DNA of 44,006 nucleotides. Origin: an uncultured Opitutaceae bacterium. GTDB taxonomy: Bacteria > Verrucomicrobiota > Verrucomicrobiia > Opitutales > Opitutaceae. Shown one piece after another: positions 15,757 through 25,659 of the stretch. The stretch's first letter is position 1, and each line of letters starts with the position of its first letter. Location: contig CALAOT010000043.1 in NCBI GenBank assembly GCA_937889545.1, forward strand, positions 1 to 44,006, read 5' to 3'. Under the pieces are notes generated by a model. The model did not search any database. It was not told the DNA's origin and saw only the letters and a list, made by a program, of their open reading frames with translations. A program made the translations under genes and the position numbers.

Positions 15757-18522
15757 TCATTGAGGCGCCGGTTTTGCAAGGATCGACCTGAAATGATACG
15801 TGCCGGACAGCACCGACACCGCGGTGCGATCCCCGCTCGCGCCAACCGACTCGACCCCGGCCGCCCGGGACAGGGGCCGTCCGCCCTCCGTTAGCGAGGA
15901 GGCCGGTCCGGCCGGAAGGAAGACCAGGGCCGACGTGTTTGGGGGAACCGTGGCGTCGAGTTCGAACTCCCGGCCGACCCGCCGCCAGGCCACCTCTATG
16001 CGCCCCTGCAGCGAGTCGTAATGGCCGCGGGCCCAGGCGAGGGCCGGACGGTCCACGGGGCCCGGCCAGATCGTGAACCGCTGGAATCCGCGGCCCCCCT
16101 CCGCCGGCTGGATCCCAAGGACCCCCTTAATGAACCATGCGCCGACATAGAGGTAGGAGCTGTGGAGAAGCGAGTCGTGGAGGTCCCAGGATTCGCCGAA
16201 GGTGGTCTCGCCGTGCTTCAGGAGGTCGCCCCAGCCCGGGTAGTCGGGCTGGCTCACCATCGTGTAGACCAGGTCGTCGCGATGCGCCTCGATCAGGGTC
16301 TTGAACAGCATCGCCCCTCCGGTGATCCCGGCGTCGATGTGGCCTCTGCGGGCCACCAGGATCTCGTCTTCCAGCCTCTTCCAGACGCCCGCGCGGGATT
16401 CCGGAGGGGGCACCCCCGCCAGGAGCGCGATCGCGAGATACGCCTGTGAGCCGTTCACGTAGCTGCCCTGGGCCGCGTTGAAGAACTCGGCGTGCACCGC
16501 CCTGCGGACCTCGGCCGACCGCGCGGACCAGGCCGCCGCCTGGCCGTCCTTTCCCAGGGCCCGCGCGATCTCGGCCGCGGCGGAGAGGTTGTAGATCCAG
16601 TAGCAGTTGTTGAAGAAGAGGGTCTCCCGCGAGTCGTTGTTCATGCCGTGGGCGCCGGGCCAAAGCCAGTCCCCCAGGAAATCCCATTCCCCTCCCCAGC
16701 GCCGCAGGAGGTCGCCGGAGGCCTTGGTCTCCAGGAAGCCGAGCCACCGCTGGATCGTCCCGAAGCTCTGCTCGAGGATCTGCCGGTCGCCCGTGTGGCG
16801 GTAGAGCTCCCACGGCAGGTGGACGCAGTAGCCGCTCCACACCGGCCCGCCCCCGCCCCAGTAGGTGGGGGCGGTGTAGGGCAGGTTGCCCGGATCGAGC
16901 TTCACGGGTCCGGCCCCGCCGGTCAGCACCTTGCCGCCCCCGGCGTCGCCGCGGGCCTGCACGTCGCGCCAGTCCTCGGCCCACTTGGTGAAGAACGCAT
17001 CGGTCCGGAAGTTCATGAGCGCCGTCACGGTCGTCGCGTGGGCGTCCCCTCCATAGCCCATCCTTTCGCGGTGGGGGCAATCGACTACGTATCCGCCCAG
17101 GCTGAGGTTCTCGAGGGTCCACAGCGTGGTCGCGTAGATCTGGTTCAGCAGCGGATCGGAGCACTCGAAGGCCGAGGCCCCGGCGTAGTCCGAACGTACC
17201 AGCCATCCCCGCATGTCGCCCAGGGCCGGAGGGGCCCTGAGGCCGCGCACGGTGATCCAGCGCCCCACCCCGTAGTTGAAGCGGTTTCGGAAGACGCCCT
17301 TTCCGGCGGGGCCGATCACATAGGCGCTTCGGATGCGGTGGGTCATGGGCGCCTCGGCCCGCTCCGAGAATTCAAGACCGATCCTATCGCCGGGCCGCCC
17401 CTCGAGCTGGTACTCGATCCAGCCGGAAAAATTCCGGCCCATGTCGAACCGGTAGACCCCCGCCTCCGGCTCGGTCACCGCCGCGGCCGGGATCGCCGTG
17501 AGCAGGCGGTTCGGCTCCGCCCGCTCCGCCGACACTTCCAGGGCCGGCGCAAAGACGACGGCGGGCTCCCAGGCGGTGTCATCGAGGCCCGGCGAGGCCC
17601 AGGCCGGGATCTCCCGGCCGGAATCGTATAGCTCGCCGCCGTAGTTCATGAACGTCCAGGCGCCCAGCAGCATGCTTGGGCTCGGGTGGGTCCTCCAGCT
17701 GGCGTCCGTCCCGACCCGCTGCGCCGACCCGTCCGGCATCGCAAGGTCGAATTGGGCCATCACGATCGGCGCCCTGGGCTTGTCGGTCGTGACAAAGGAT
17801 CCATGGATGGACCATCCGGTTCCCAGCCAGAGGCCGAGCGCATTCCTTCCCGGGTGAAGCAGCCCGGCGATCTCGTAGGCCACATAGCGGGCGCGCCGGC
17901 TGTTGTCCGTCACGCTTGGCATCAGGACCCCGTCGCCAACCTTCTGCCCGTTCACGTACAGCTCATGGTAGCCGACCGAGGCCACATAGGCGACGGCCCG
18001 CGCCGGCTGCGCGGCAAGCGTAACCTCCCGCCGAAACCACGGATCGGGCAACCGGTTCTCCGAACCGTCAGCCGGGTCGTTTTCACCCGTTCCGATCCAC
18101 CGCGCGGACCAGTCCCTTGGATCCAGCAAGCCCATGCTCCACGAGGCGGGCGCGCTCCATCCGGACCAGACATTGTCCTGATCTCGCACCCGCAGCGACC
18201 AGAGGCATGCCTGGCCCGAGGCAAGCGGCCCGCCGCCGTAGGCGACCTGGCTGGTCTCATCGGAAACGATTTCGCCGGAATCCCACAGGGCGGCTCCCGG
18301 GCCGCCTGGCGCCCCCGCCGCGAAGACTCTGATCTGATAGGCCGTCTGCCGCAGTCCGCGCAGGCGGGGATCCGCCGCTTGCAGCGTCCAGCTGAACCTC
18401 GGCCGCGGGACGCCGAGCCCCGACGGGTTGACCAGATACTCCGTCCGCAAGTCCGCGGGGGTGAACCCCGCCGCGGCGCACGCCAAGGGCAGGAGGAGCA
18501 GAAGCGGGATTGGTAGCCGCAT
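15757..18522 (-). CDS. Alpha-L-rhamnosidase, GH78
   Basis: Releases terminal alpha-L-rhamnose from plant or microbial glycans outside the cytoplasm. The 921-residue product has a signal peptide (MRLPIPLLLLLPLACAAAG). It then has the N-terminal beta-domains typical of GH78 (LRTEYLVNPSGLGVPRPRFSW, later the VSVGYHELYVNG-type segment) and the (alpha/alpha)6 catalytic domain. The catalytic domain holds the acidic signature VDCPHRERMGYGGDAHA, normally DCPQRDERLGWTGD, and ends with a beta-sandwich. Length fits the family. ATG 18522 follows a CAGGAG site and begins the signal peptide; 40 further in-frame codons upstream look non-coding. It is flanked by Gfo/Idh and SGNH genes in the rhamnose cluster. 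Confidence 0.95.
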   Translation of the reverse strand: MRLPIPLLLLLPLACAAAGFTPADLRTEYLVNPSGLGVPRPRFSWTLQAADPRLRGLRQTAYQIRVFAAGAPGGPGAALWDSGEIVSDETSQVAYGGGPLASGQACLWSLRVRDQDNVWSGWSAPASWSMGLLDPRDWSARWIGTGENDPADGSENRLPDPWFRREVTLAAQPARAVAYVASVGYHELYVNGQKVGDGVLMPSVTDNSRRARYVAYEIAGLLHPGRNALGLWLGTGWSIHGSFVTTDKPRAPIVMAQFDLAMPDGSAQRVGTDASWRTHPSPSMLLGAWTFMNYGGELYDSGREIPAWASPGLDDTAWEPAVVFAPALEVSAERAEPNRLLTAIPAAAVTEPEAGVYRFDMGRNFSGWIEYQLEGRPGDRIGLEFSERAEAPMTHRIRSAYVIGPAGKGVFRNRFNYGVGRWITVRGLRAPPALGDMRGWLVRSDYAGASAFECSDPLLNQIYATTLWTLENLSLGGYVVDCPHRERMGYGGDAHATTVTALMNFRTDAFFTKWAEDWRDVQARGDAGGGKVLTGGAGPVKLDPGNLPYTAPTYWGGGGPVWSGYCVHLPWELYRHTGDRQILEQSFGTIQRWLGFLETKASGDLLRRWGGEWDFLGDWLWPGAHGMNNDSRETLFFNNCYWIYNLSAAAEIARALGKDGQAAAWSARSAEVRRAVHAEFFNAAQGSYVNGSQAYLAIALLAGVPPPESRAGVWKRLEDEILVARRGHIDAGITGGAMLFKTLIEAHRDDLVYTMVSQPDYPGWGDLLKHGETTFGESWDLHDSLLHSSYLYVGAWFIKGVLGIQPAEGGRGFQRFTIWPGPVDRPALAWARGHYDSLQGRIEVAWRRVGREFELDATVPPNTSALVFLPAGPASSLTEGGRPLSRAAGVESVGASGDRTAVSVLSGTYHFRSILAKPAPQ

Positions 18523-18604
18523 CCGCCTGGGGCTCCTGGCCGCAAATGCCAGGCATCGCAGCACGCCAACGGACCCGCGGGTCCTGAGGGCCCGGCTGCT
18601 TGCC

Positions 18605-19939
18605 TCAGACGCCGAAGCCAGGCCGATAGGTCGTCGTGACATACTGGTTGGCCTCGGGAAGATTCGTGACCTTCATCGCGGCCGTGTCCCATTCGATCCG
18701 CCGGCGAGCCCGGATCGCAACATTGCCAAGCAGCACGGTCTCGGTGAGCCGGGAGGCGTACTCGAAGTTGGAACCGGCCTGCGCCCCTCCCTTGCATGCG
18801 CGCAGCCATTCGGCAAAATGGCCCCCCTTCACCCTCGGGATGGTCTTCGCGGGCAGCGTCGGCGCCAGGTCCTTCATCTTCGCCTCGGGGACGATCCGGA
18901 CGCTCCCATAATAGGTCTCCGCAAAGACCGTCGCCTTGCTGCCGACAATCAGCGTGCCGTTGCGGTCGAGCCGCCGGCCGGCCTCCCAATCGGCCGGCAG
19001 GGCCGGCATGAGTCCGCCGTCGTACCACGTCCACCGCACGGGCGCGAGGTTCCCGCGCGCCGGAAACTCGTAGGCCACGACTGACGCGGTCGAAGGGCTG
19101 ACATCGGTCTGGTGGGCGCTGACCGCCTCGACGCTCGCCGGTTGCCCGAGGTCGAGGGCCCAGTAGGCCCCGTCCATGATGTGGCAGCCCATGTCGCCCA
19201 GCGCGCCGGTGCCGAAGTCCCAGAAGCCGCGCCATGCGAAGGGGAGGAAGGCGGGATCATATTCGCGCTCGGCGGCCACCCCGAGCCATAGGTTCCAGTC
19301 GAGGCTCGCGGGGACGACCGGCATGAACTTGCTGTGGTCCGGCCGATCGACCCCCTGAGGCCATATTGGCCTGTTGGTCCAGCTGTGAACCTCCCGGACC
19401 TCGCCCAGCACGCCGGCCTGGAACCATTCCTTGATGAGCCGCAGCCCCTCGTTCGCGTGCCCCTGGTTGCCCATCAGGGTGGCGACCTTCTTTTCTCGGG
19501 CCAGAGCCGCCAGTTGGCGGGCCTCGGCTATGGTGTGCGTCAGGGGCTTCTCGACAAAGACGTGCTTCCCCAGTGAAAGCGCGGCCAGCGCGATGGGAAA
19601 GTGCATGTGGTCGGGCGTCGAGACCGTCACCGCGTCGATCTGGTTGCCCATTTTGTCCAGCATGACGCGGAAGTCGCGAAACCGAGGCACGCCCGGGAAT
19701 TCCTCGAAGGTCTTGGCGGCGCGCTCGTCGTCCACGTCACAGAATGCCACGAAGTTCTCTCCCTTCAGGCTCTCCACGGCGGAGCGCCCCTGGCCACCGA
19801 CGCCGCAAAGGGCGATGTTGAGCCGGTTGCTGGGCGGCAGCCCCTCCTGGCTGCTCAGGATGGACGGCATGCCGAGCGCGGCGGAGGCCAGCGCGGTTGT
19901 CTTCAGGAACGAGCGGCGCGTGAGTTCGGTGGATTTCAT
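18605..19939 (-). CDS. Tat-exported Gfo/Idh/MocA-family oxidoreductase
   Basis: Exported NAD(P)-dependent oxidoreductase of the Gfo/Idh/MocA family. The 444-residue product opens with a twin-arginine signal (TRRSFLKTTALASAALG), so it is folded with cofactor before export. The Rossmann motif is NIALCGVGGQGRSAV, the sugar-site motif is HVFVEKPLTHTIAEA, and the C-terminal domain has GALGDMGCHIMDGAYWALDLG. ATG 19939 was taken because it directly precedes the Tat signal. It lies 82 bp upstream of the GH78 start, codirectional, and so probably acts on a sugar released by or offered to the rhamnosidase (inference). Confidence 0.92.
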   Translation of the reverse strand: MKSTELTRRSFLKTTALASAALGMPSILSSQEGLPPSNRLNIALCGVGGQGRSAVESLKGENFVAFCDVDDERAAKTFEEFPGVPRFRDFRVMLDKMGNQIDAVTVSTPDHMHFPIALAALSLGKHVFVEKPLTHTIAEARQLAALAREKKVATLMGNQGHANEGLRLIKEWFQAGVLGEVREVHSWTNRPIWPQGVDRPDHSKFMPVVPASLDWNLWLGVAAEREYDPAFLPFAWRGFWDFGTGALGDMGCHIMDGAYWALDLGQPASVEAVSAHQTDVSPSTASVVAYEFPARGNLAPVRWTWYDGGLMPALPADWEAGRRLDRNGTLIVGSKATVFAETYYGSVRIVPEAKMKDLAPTLPAKTIPRVKGGHFAEWLRACKGGAQAGSNFEYASRLTETVLLGNVAIRARRRIEWDTAAMKVTNLPEANQYVTTTYRPGFGV

Positions 19940-20210
19940 GCTAGGTGTGACGGCCCGGAGACCCGGTGGGCTTTCTTGCGGTGGTGGGTGGCTGGCCAAG
20001 TGGATTCCGTTGCAGGGGCGTTTCCCAGGAGATCGCTGTCATGCCCCGCCGCTCCGGGACGGGGAAAGCGGCCAAGGGCGCACGAATTGGCGAATGACGC
20101 AACGCTGATCCGCATGGGGCCCCTGCCGGGGCATCCCAGCGGTCCGCGCCGCAAGCCCTTTGCGCACGCAGCATCGCCTGGCGCAGTCACTCGCATGCCG
20201 AATGGGCCGC

Positions 20211-21467
20211 CTAACGGCGCGCGCGCAGCACGTCGCGCTCGTAATGCTGGACCGCGGGCATCCAGGCTCGGTCGGCCGGGGCGTTTTGCCGCCGGCAGTG
20301 CTCCTCCCACACCGCCCCGAGCGGCAGCGTCTTGCTCTCCTCGGCCTGGGCGAGGCGCGCCGTGAAGTCCCCGGCGTCCTCGGACTGCCGCAGCTGGGCC
20401 GAGGGCTCAAGCAGCGCGGCGAGGAGGCATTTCAGGGCATTGCGCGCCCCGATCACCCAAGCCGCGACTCGGTTGATGCTGCCGTCGAAATAGTCGAGCC
20501 CGATGTGGGTGCGCGCGAGGTAGCCGCCGCGCACCACCTCCTCGAGGATGGCGCGGGTGGGATCGTCGAAGAGCACGACATGGTCGCTGTCCCAGCGCAC
20601 TCCGCGGCTCAGGTGCAGGAGCAGGCCGGGCGCGAACTGCAGCACCGAGCTGATCTTGTCCGCCACGGACTCGGTGGGGTGGAAATGCCCCATGTCGAGG
20701 CAGATGATCTTCTGCCGGCTGACGGCGTAGCCCAGGTAGAACTCGTGCGAGCCGACGACATAGCTCTCGGAGCCGATCCCGAACAGCTTGCTCTCGACGG
20801 CGTCGAGCTGGTGCTTCGGATCGAGCGGCTCCTTGAACACGGCGTCGAGGGCCGCCACGAGGCGCTCGCGCGGGGCCCTGCGGTCAGCCGGGAGGTCCTT
20901 GTGGCCGTCGGGAATCCACACGTTGGTCACGGCCGGCGTGCCGAGCGCGCGGCCCATCGCGGCCCCGATCCGGCGGCACGCGACGGCGTGCTCGATCCAG
21001 AACTGGCGCACCGAGGCGTCGCGGTGCGACAGCGTGAAGCCGTCGGCCGCCAGCGGGTGGGAGAAGAAGGTCGGGTTGAAGTCGAGCCCGGCGCGCCTCG
21101 CCTTCGCCCATTCGATCCAGCCCGCGAAGTGCTCGGGGCCAATTGCGTTGCGCTCGACCGTCCTGCCGCCGAAATCGCCATAGATGGCGTGCAGGTTGAC
21201 GCGCTGCCGCCCCGGGATGAGCCCGAACGCGAATTCGAGGTCGCGGCGGAGCTCGTCGTTCGTCCGTGCCCTGCCGGGATGGCTGCCGGTGACCTGGATG
21301 CCGCCGCCCTCGAGCGTGGCCCCCGGCCGCTCGAACCCGCCGACATCGTCGCCCTGCCAGCAATGGATCGAAACGGGGGTGGCGGCCAGGGTGGCCAGGG
21401 CGGCCTCGGTGTCGACGCCCGAAGCGTCGTACGCTTCCCGCGCAGCCGGGTATGCGGATGGGTTCAT
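20211..21467 (-). CDS. rhaA: L-rhamnose isomerase
   Basis: Interconverts L-rhamnose and L-rhamnulose in the cytoplasm, the first step of the pathway. The 418-residue length matches E. coli RhaA (419). Recognised segments are [14 protein letters not shown] (about 33-46), [49 protein letters not shown], and [11 protein letters not shown] with [16 protein letters not shown], which supply the metal-binding His, Glu and Asp residues. The start at 21467 ([14 protein letters not shown]) fits the family N-terminus. The longer open frame upstream is intergenic. The gene is divergent from rhaT. Confidence 0.96.
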   Translation of the reverse strand: MNPSAYPAAREAYDASGVDTEAALATLAATPVSIHCWQGDDVGGFERPGATLEGGGIQVTGSHPGRARTNDELRRDLEFAFGLIPGRQRVNLHAIYGDFGGRTVERNAIGPEHFAGWIEWAKARRAGLDFNPTFFSHPLAADGFTLSHRDASVRQFWIEHAVACRRIGAAMGRALGTPAVTNVWIPDGHKDLPADRRAPRERLVAALDAVFKEPLDPKHQLDAVESKLFGIGSESYVVGSHEFYLGYAVSRQKIICLDMGHFHPTESVADKISSVLQFAPGLLLHLSRGVRWDSDHVVLFDDPTRAILEEVVRGGYLARTHIGLDYFDGSINRVAAWVIGARNALKCLLAALLEPSAQLRQSEDAGDFTARLAQAEESKTLPLGAVWEEHCRRQNAPADRAWMPAVQHYERDVLRARR

Positions 21468-21812
21468 GCCGTAAGACTGGACGCCCCGGGAACGAACCTC
21501 AATGCCGTATGGCCGGGCCCGCTCCTGCCGTTCTTGGCCTCCTCCCGGCCCATCAGGGCCGGTCCGCCCCGCCATTTTCGCAGGCCGCGCCTCCGCGAGG
21601 TTGAGGGCTCTTCTTGGGGTGACCATTCCTGGAGCCCAGGCGCCTTTGTCTGCTCGACGGGCGGCGCCTCCTTGCACAGGGTATCCAAGACCCTTGTCGG
21701 CGCTTCATCCCGGCCCTGAACGGCCGGGTTCTCGCGCCGCCGTTTGATAACCCCAGTTCCGGCTCGACCCCTGCCCCCGAGGGAGCCAAGCCCCCCTACC
21801 GACCCCGGACCA
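21468..21812. other. Divergent rhaA/rhaT intergenic region (345 bp)
   Basis: Both transcripts must start in this GC-rich stretch. I see no copy of the 14410-14435 inverted repeat, no convincing -35/-10 pair and no strong ribosome site before either gene. An inverted CGGCCC/GGGCCG-like stretch near 21520-21570 is weak. No open frame here looks coding. Confidence 0.5.
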
Positions 21813-22913
21813 ATGAACCCAAACCCCTTCCTCGGAGTCTGCTTCCACTGGCTCGGCGGCCTGGCCGCCGGGAGCTTCTACGTGCCCTATCGGCGCGTGA
21901 GGAACTGGGCGTGGGAGACCTACTGGCTCGTGGGCGGATTCTTCAGCTGGATCATAGCGCCCTGGGTCCTCGGGCTGCTGCTGACGAACGACCTGGTCGG
22001 GGTGATCGGCCGAACCTCCGGACGCACGCTCTTCTTCGCGTGGCTGTTCGGCGCGATGTGGGGCGTTGGCGGGCTGACCTTCGGATTGACGATGCGCTAC
22101 CTGGGGATGTCGCTCGGGATGGGGGTCGCGCTGGGCTTCTGCGCCGCCTTCGGCACGCTGGTCCCGCCGATATTCAGGGGCCAGCTGGCGGCGATCGCGG
22201 CCAGCGGATCCGGAAAGGTCACCCTCCTCGGCATCGGCGTGTGCCTCACCGGCATCGCGATCGCCGCCCTGGCGGGATTCTCCAAGGAGCACGAGATGCC
22301 CGAGGAGATGAAGACGTCCGTGGTGAAGGAGTTCAATTTCTCGAAGGGAATGCTCGTGGCCACCTTCTCCGGCATCATGAGCTCCTTCTTCGCGTACGGC
22401 CTGGATGCGGGAAGCCCCATGGCCCGGCTTTCGGCGGACGCCGGGACCGGCCCCCTCTGGACCGGACTGCCCAAGCTGGTCGTGGTTCTTTTCGGGGGGT
22501 TCACGACGAACCTGATCTGGTGCGTAGCGCTCAACCTGCGAAACAGGACGGGATACCAGTACGTGAGCCGCACGCTCCGCCCGGTCTCCAACCCGGCGGC
22601 CGTGGCGCCGGCCGACCTTCGGATCCCCGTGGCGCTCAATCTCTTCTTCTGCGTCCTGGCCGGCACGACCTGGTATATGCAGTTCTTCTTCTACACCATG
22701 GGCGAGACGCAGATGGGCAAGTTCCGCTTCTCCTCATGGACGCTGCACATGGCCAGCATCATCATATTCAGCACGATGTGGGGATGGATCCTGCACGAGT
22801 GGAAGGGCGCGAGCCGCCGCACCCACGTGCTGATCGGCGCCGGCATCGCGATCCTCATTCTTTCCACGCTGACCGTGGGCTACGGCAACTACCTGGGCGT
22901 CAATGCCAGGTGA
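21813..22913 (+). CDS. rhaT: L-rhamnose:proton symporter
   Basis: Imports L-rhamnose with a proton across the inner membrane. The 366-residue product is highly hydrophobic with about ten spans, and its N-terminus MNPNPFLGVCFHWLGG matches the RhaT type. Family-like segments include GSFYVPYRRVRNWAWETYWLVGG (counted in parts), FGAMWGVGGLTFGLTMRYLG, GFSKEHEM and GTTWYMQFFFYTMGETQMG. ATG 21813 was chosen since the 23 codons upstream are Pro-rich and unlike the family. It is divergent from rhaA, as expected for a transporter controlled together with the catabolic genes. Confidence 0.95.
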   Translation: MNPNPFLGVCFHWLGGLAAGSFYVPYRRVRNWAWETYWLVGGFFSWIIAPWVLGLLLTNDLVGVIGRTSGRTLFFAWLFGAMWGVGGLTFGLTMRYLGMSLGMGVALGFCAAFGTLVPPIFRGQLAAIAASGSGKVTLLGIGVCLTGIAIAALAGFSKEHEMPEEMKTSVVKEFNFSKGMLVATFSGIMSSFFAYGLDAGSPMARLSADAGTGPLWTGLPKLVVVLFGGFTTNLIWCVALNLRNRTGYQYVSRTLRPVSNPAAVAPADLRIPVALNLFFCVLAGTTWYMQFFFYTMGETQMGKFRFSSWTLHMASIIIFSTMWGWILHEWKGASRRTHVLIGAGIAILILSTLTVGYGNYLGVNAR

Positions 22914-22927
22914 CTTGGGCCGGATGC

Positions 22928-22944
22928 GGGCGCCCTCCGCGCCC
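22928..22944 (+). terminator. Candidate hairpin after rhaT
   Basis: A 6-bp perfect inverted repeat (GGGCGC, loop CCTCC, GCGCCC) lies 15 bp after the rhaT stop codon. It is GC-rich with no following T-run, so it is only a possible terminator. Confidence 0.3.
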
Positions 22945-23073
22945 ACTTGAACGCCCGACTGCGCCGCGCCCAGGCGACAGCGGGAGGATTGGCCGGTCAT
23001 CGAAGGGCCCCAAAGGCCGCGAATCCGCCGAATTGTGGTTTCGCGGCCAGGGAAAACCGGTATATTAAGTCAG

Positions 23074-23091
23074 ACCGGCAATTCTGCCGGT
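23074..23091. repeat. Perfect small hairpin ACCGGCA-attc-TGCCGGT
   Basis: An exact 7-bp inverted repeat with a 4-base loop lies 112 bp upstream of the small secreted-protein gene. A TATATT-like hexamer at about 23060 lies just before it, so it could sit in the 5' leader of that transcript or act as an operator. There is no T-run. The role is unknown. Confidence 0.35.
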
Positions 23092-23202
23092 TGCTGGAAC
23101 CGGCTCCCGAATACTCTGACTCATAACTACCCGGGCCATGAGACCACAACTCCAGGCCATGAATCCTGCGGACGCGCCCCGATCGCCGCGTCGGCCCGGC
23201 GG

Positions 23203-23622
23203 ATGAAGCCTGCGGCGTTCGTCCTTCTGCTCGTGTCAGCCGTTGCGGTCGCGGCCGGCGAGGACCGCGATCCCGGCGCGGTCGTTCCGCAGACGGACAT
23301 TCGCAAGGAGGCCGTTTCGTTCTACAAATACGACCCGCGCGCCAGGGTTCCATCCCCGCTGCCGCCGTTCCTGGCGCGGGAAGCACCCCCGCCCCCCGGC
23401 CAGAGTCTCGTCAATTCCGCCCCGTCCGACCTCCGAAAGCCGCACGTGTTGAACCGCCTCCACGCAGCCGTCCTTCGGGAACAGGCGGACGCCCGCACCG
23501 CACTGGTGGCGTCGAGGCTAGGCATAGGCGTCAGCTCCGTGCGCGTGGGCGGGCCTCTCGTCGCGGGGGTGGCAACCGCCTTCTATATTCCGGTTGCCGT
23601 CGGCATCGGCTTCAGTTGGTGA
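23203..23622 (+). CDS. Small secreted hypothetical protein
   Basis: I do not recognise this protein. The 139-residue product has a clear signal peptide (MKPAAFVLLLVSAVAVAAG), a Pro-rich middle (VPSPLPPFLAREAPPPPGQ), a charged helix (LNRLHAAVLREQADARTALVASRLG) and a hydrophobic Gly/Val-rich C-terminus (VGGPLVAGVATAFYIPVAVGIGF) that could span or insert in a membrane. The frame is open upstream to 23035, but ATG 23203 begins the signal peptide. It follows rhaT by 289 bp and converges on the DUF3999 gene. No link to rhamnose use is evident. Confidence 0.6.
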   Translation: MKPAAFVLLLVSAVAVAAGEDRDPGAVVPQTDIRKEAVSFYKYDPRARVPSPLPPFLAREAPPPPGQSLVNSAPSDLRKPHVLNRLHAAVLREQADARTALVASRLGIGVSSVRVGGPLVAGVATAFYIPVAVGIGFSW

Positions 23623-23664
23623 GGCCGAATCCACCGGCGCCTGAGGACGGCGCGGGCTTTCCGT

Positions 23665-25659
23665 TCACGCGGACGGCTTGGGCAGTAGTTTTGCCACGAC
23701 CACGAGCAGCGCGACGACCACCAACGCGAGCGCACCCCAGAAGACATAGCCGCCGTTGATCCCGGCAAACGGATTCCTGGCGCCGGTGCCCGGTTCGCCG
23801 GCGCCCAGGTGCGCTACGTTGCGGCTGGACGTGAGCAGCCTCACGGCCACGAGGCTCAGGTCGTAGCGCGGGGCGTTGGCCGACTTGTTGGCATAGGCAA
23901 GCGTGAAGCCGTCGGGTTCCGCGACCTTGAAGACGAGGCGCACCACGGGATAGATCACCCGCACGGCCCCGAGCGCTATTGCGGGGTTGTCCCCGTTGTC
24001 GGCCTCGATCCAGAGGGTGTCCGTGTGCATCCGATCCTGGAGGCCAAACACCCGGTTCTCCGGAACGCCGGGATCGGGCGTCCGGCTCCATTGGCCTGAG
24101 GCGAGCGTGTATTCGTAGGGACTTCCGTCCTCAGTCGTCAGCCTCTCAAAGATGCGGAACTGGCGCTGGAAAAGCGAAGTCGGCGACGCAAGCACAACGC
24201 TGCGCAGGGGCAGGCCCGCCTTGGGCAGGCGGACCCTCCACGCGCTCACCGTGGGTCGCTTCGGGTCCGCCGAGGCCTCCGGCTCCAGATCCAGCGACCG
24301 GGCCAGCGCGGGCTGCTCAAGCACGTAGGGAATCTGGTTGCCGTCGCGCAGCAGACGCAGGTCGGCGAAGTCCGGACGCGACTTCGCTAGCGCCTCGGGA
24401 TCGAGCTCAAGCTCCTGCACGCCCGCGTCGGCGATCAGGATGGTCCTGCGGAACATCCAGTCCCGGGCGTCGAGCGGCGCACCCGTCAGCGGTACGTCGG
24501 GCATCGCCGGCGCTCCGAGCGCCTCGCGCGGATGGTAGTCGGGCACGTCCCCGATGTCCCCCGGAACGACAACGGCGACCCTGGCCCCGCGCAATTCTCC
24601 GGCAAAGGCGGCGAGATCGTAATGCGGGGCCGGCGCCTGAGGATTGCCCAGGAGCAGCGTGTAGCTCCCGGCGGCGGGCGCCATAAACAGCAGGTTGACG
24701 GGCCGGCGCTTCAGGCTGACGGCGTCGACGGCAAGCGGGGGCGAATCGCCGTTGTAGATGTGGACGAGCAGCTCGCGCGTGGACGGGGTGAAGGCCACGG
24801 GCAGCTCCAGCTGCGCGCGGGCGGGTGCCCCGTCGAGCGCGATCCGAAAGAGCGTGCCCGATCCGATCGTGCGCTCAGCGGGGATGCCATCGCGCACCTC
24901 GCGGACGCAGACCGTGACACGGCGCATGAAGAGCGGCTCCCTGGTGTCGAGCGCAAGGGCCGCGAGCGGCAGGTGGCTGGCGTCAAGGGAGAGGGTCAGC
25001 ACCGTCTCGCCGGCGAACTCATCGCGGCCGGAAATGCGCGTGCCCACGGGGACCGGCTCGGGCGCGGGAGCGGGCTCCGAAAGGAGCCTCGCGCCCGTGA
25101 ACGGCAGCGGGCCGCCTCGATTGTCGGGGACCGTGACACGCACATAGGCCGCCGTGCGGCCGCCGATGGGCAGCTCGAGCCTCTCCGCCCCCCACTGGCG
25201 GAATATCGGGATTCCCTGGTCTAGGGCGGTCCAATCCGAGTTGTTCTCGGAGACCTCGATGCTCGCGGCCCGGAGGAAAAACGGGCTTGGCGTCTCCAGG
25301 AACAGCGCGGAGAGCCTGTCCGTCGTCCCGGTTGCTATCGTGACCTGGGTCGAGCCGGCCGCCAGCCTCACATCGAACGAGGACGGCCGGACCATGTGCG
25401 CCACCGGGGCGGGCGGCCGGTCGAGCAGGAGGGCAATCTCGAGTCCCGCCGGGTCGATGACGCGAAGGTCCTCCTGCTGCGGCCCTGCGGCGTCGAACGA
25501 CGCCGGGGACAGGTCCACGCGCACGAGCCCGGGAGCGGCGACGTTGAGGGCCTGCCGGTGCTGCCACTCCGTTGGCGTGAGGGCCGGGCAGCTGACGGCG
25601 GCGCAGAGCGCCAGCAGCAGCGCCGGGCGGTTAAGGCTGCGGTGGAAGGGTCTTTTCAT
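23665..25659 (-). CDS. DUF3999-family exported protein
   Basis: Function unknown. The 664-residue product has a signal peptide (RPALLLALCAAVSCPALT). It has a long beta-rich periplasmic region with two similar sandwich segments (WTALDQGIPIFRQWGAERLELPIGG and EYTLASGQWSRTP, cut here for length) and a C-terminal transmembrane helix (YVFWGALALVVVALLVVVAKLL) followed by a short basic tail. This is the DUF3999 layout. Its start lies inside the 3' end of the DUF2339 gene (29-bp overlap), with a GAGCA site before ATG 25659. The DUF2339-DUF3999 pair recurs in bacteria, suggesting one envelope function. Confidence 0.82.
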   Translation of the reverse strand: MKRPFHRSLNRPALLLALCAAVSCPALTPTEWQHRQALNVAAPGLVRVDLSPASFDAAGPQQEDLRVIDPAGLEIALLLDRPPAPVAHMVRPSSFDVRLAAGSTQVTIATGTTDRLSALFLETPSPFFLRAASIEVSENNSDWTALDQGIPIFRQWGAERLELPIGGRTAAYVRVTVPDNRGGPLPFTGARLLSEPAPAPEPVPVGTRISGRDEFAGETVLTLSLDASHLPLAALALDTREPLFMRRVTVCVREVRDGIPAERTIGSGTLFRIALDGAPARAQLELPVAFTPSTRELLVHIYNGDSPPLAVDAVSLKRRPVNLLFMAPAAGSYTLLLGNPQAPAPHYDLAAFAGELRGARVAVVVPGDIGDVPDYHPREALGAPAMPDVPLTGAPLDARDWMFRRTILIADAGVQELELDPEALAKSRPDFADLRLLRDGNQIPYVLEQPALARSLDLEPEASADPKRPTVSAWRVRLPKAGLPLRSVVLASPTSLFQRQFRIFERLTTEDGSPYEYTLASGQWSRTPDPGVPENRVFGLQDRMHTDTLWIEADNGDNPAIALGAVRVIYPVVRLVFKVAEPDGFTLAYANKSANAPRYDLSLVAVRLLTSSRNVAHLGAGEPGTGARNPFAGINGGYVFWGALALVVVALLVVVAKLLPKPSA

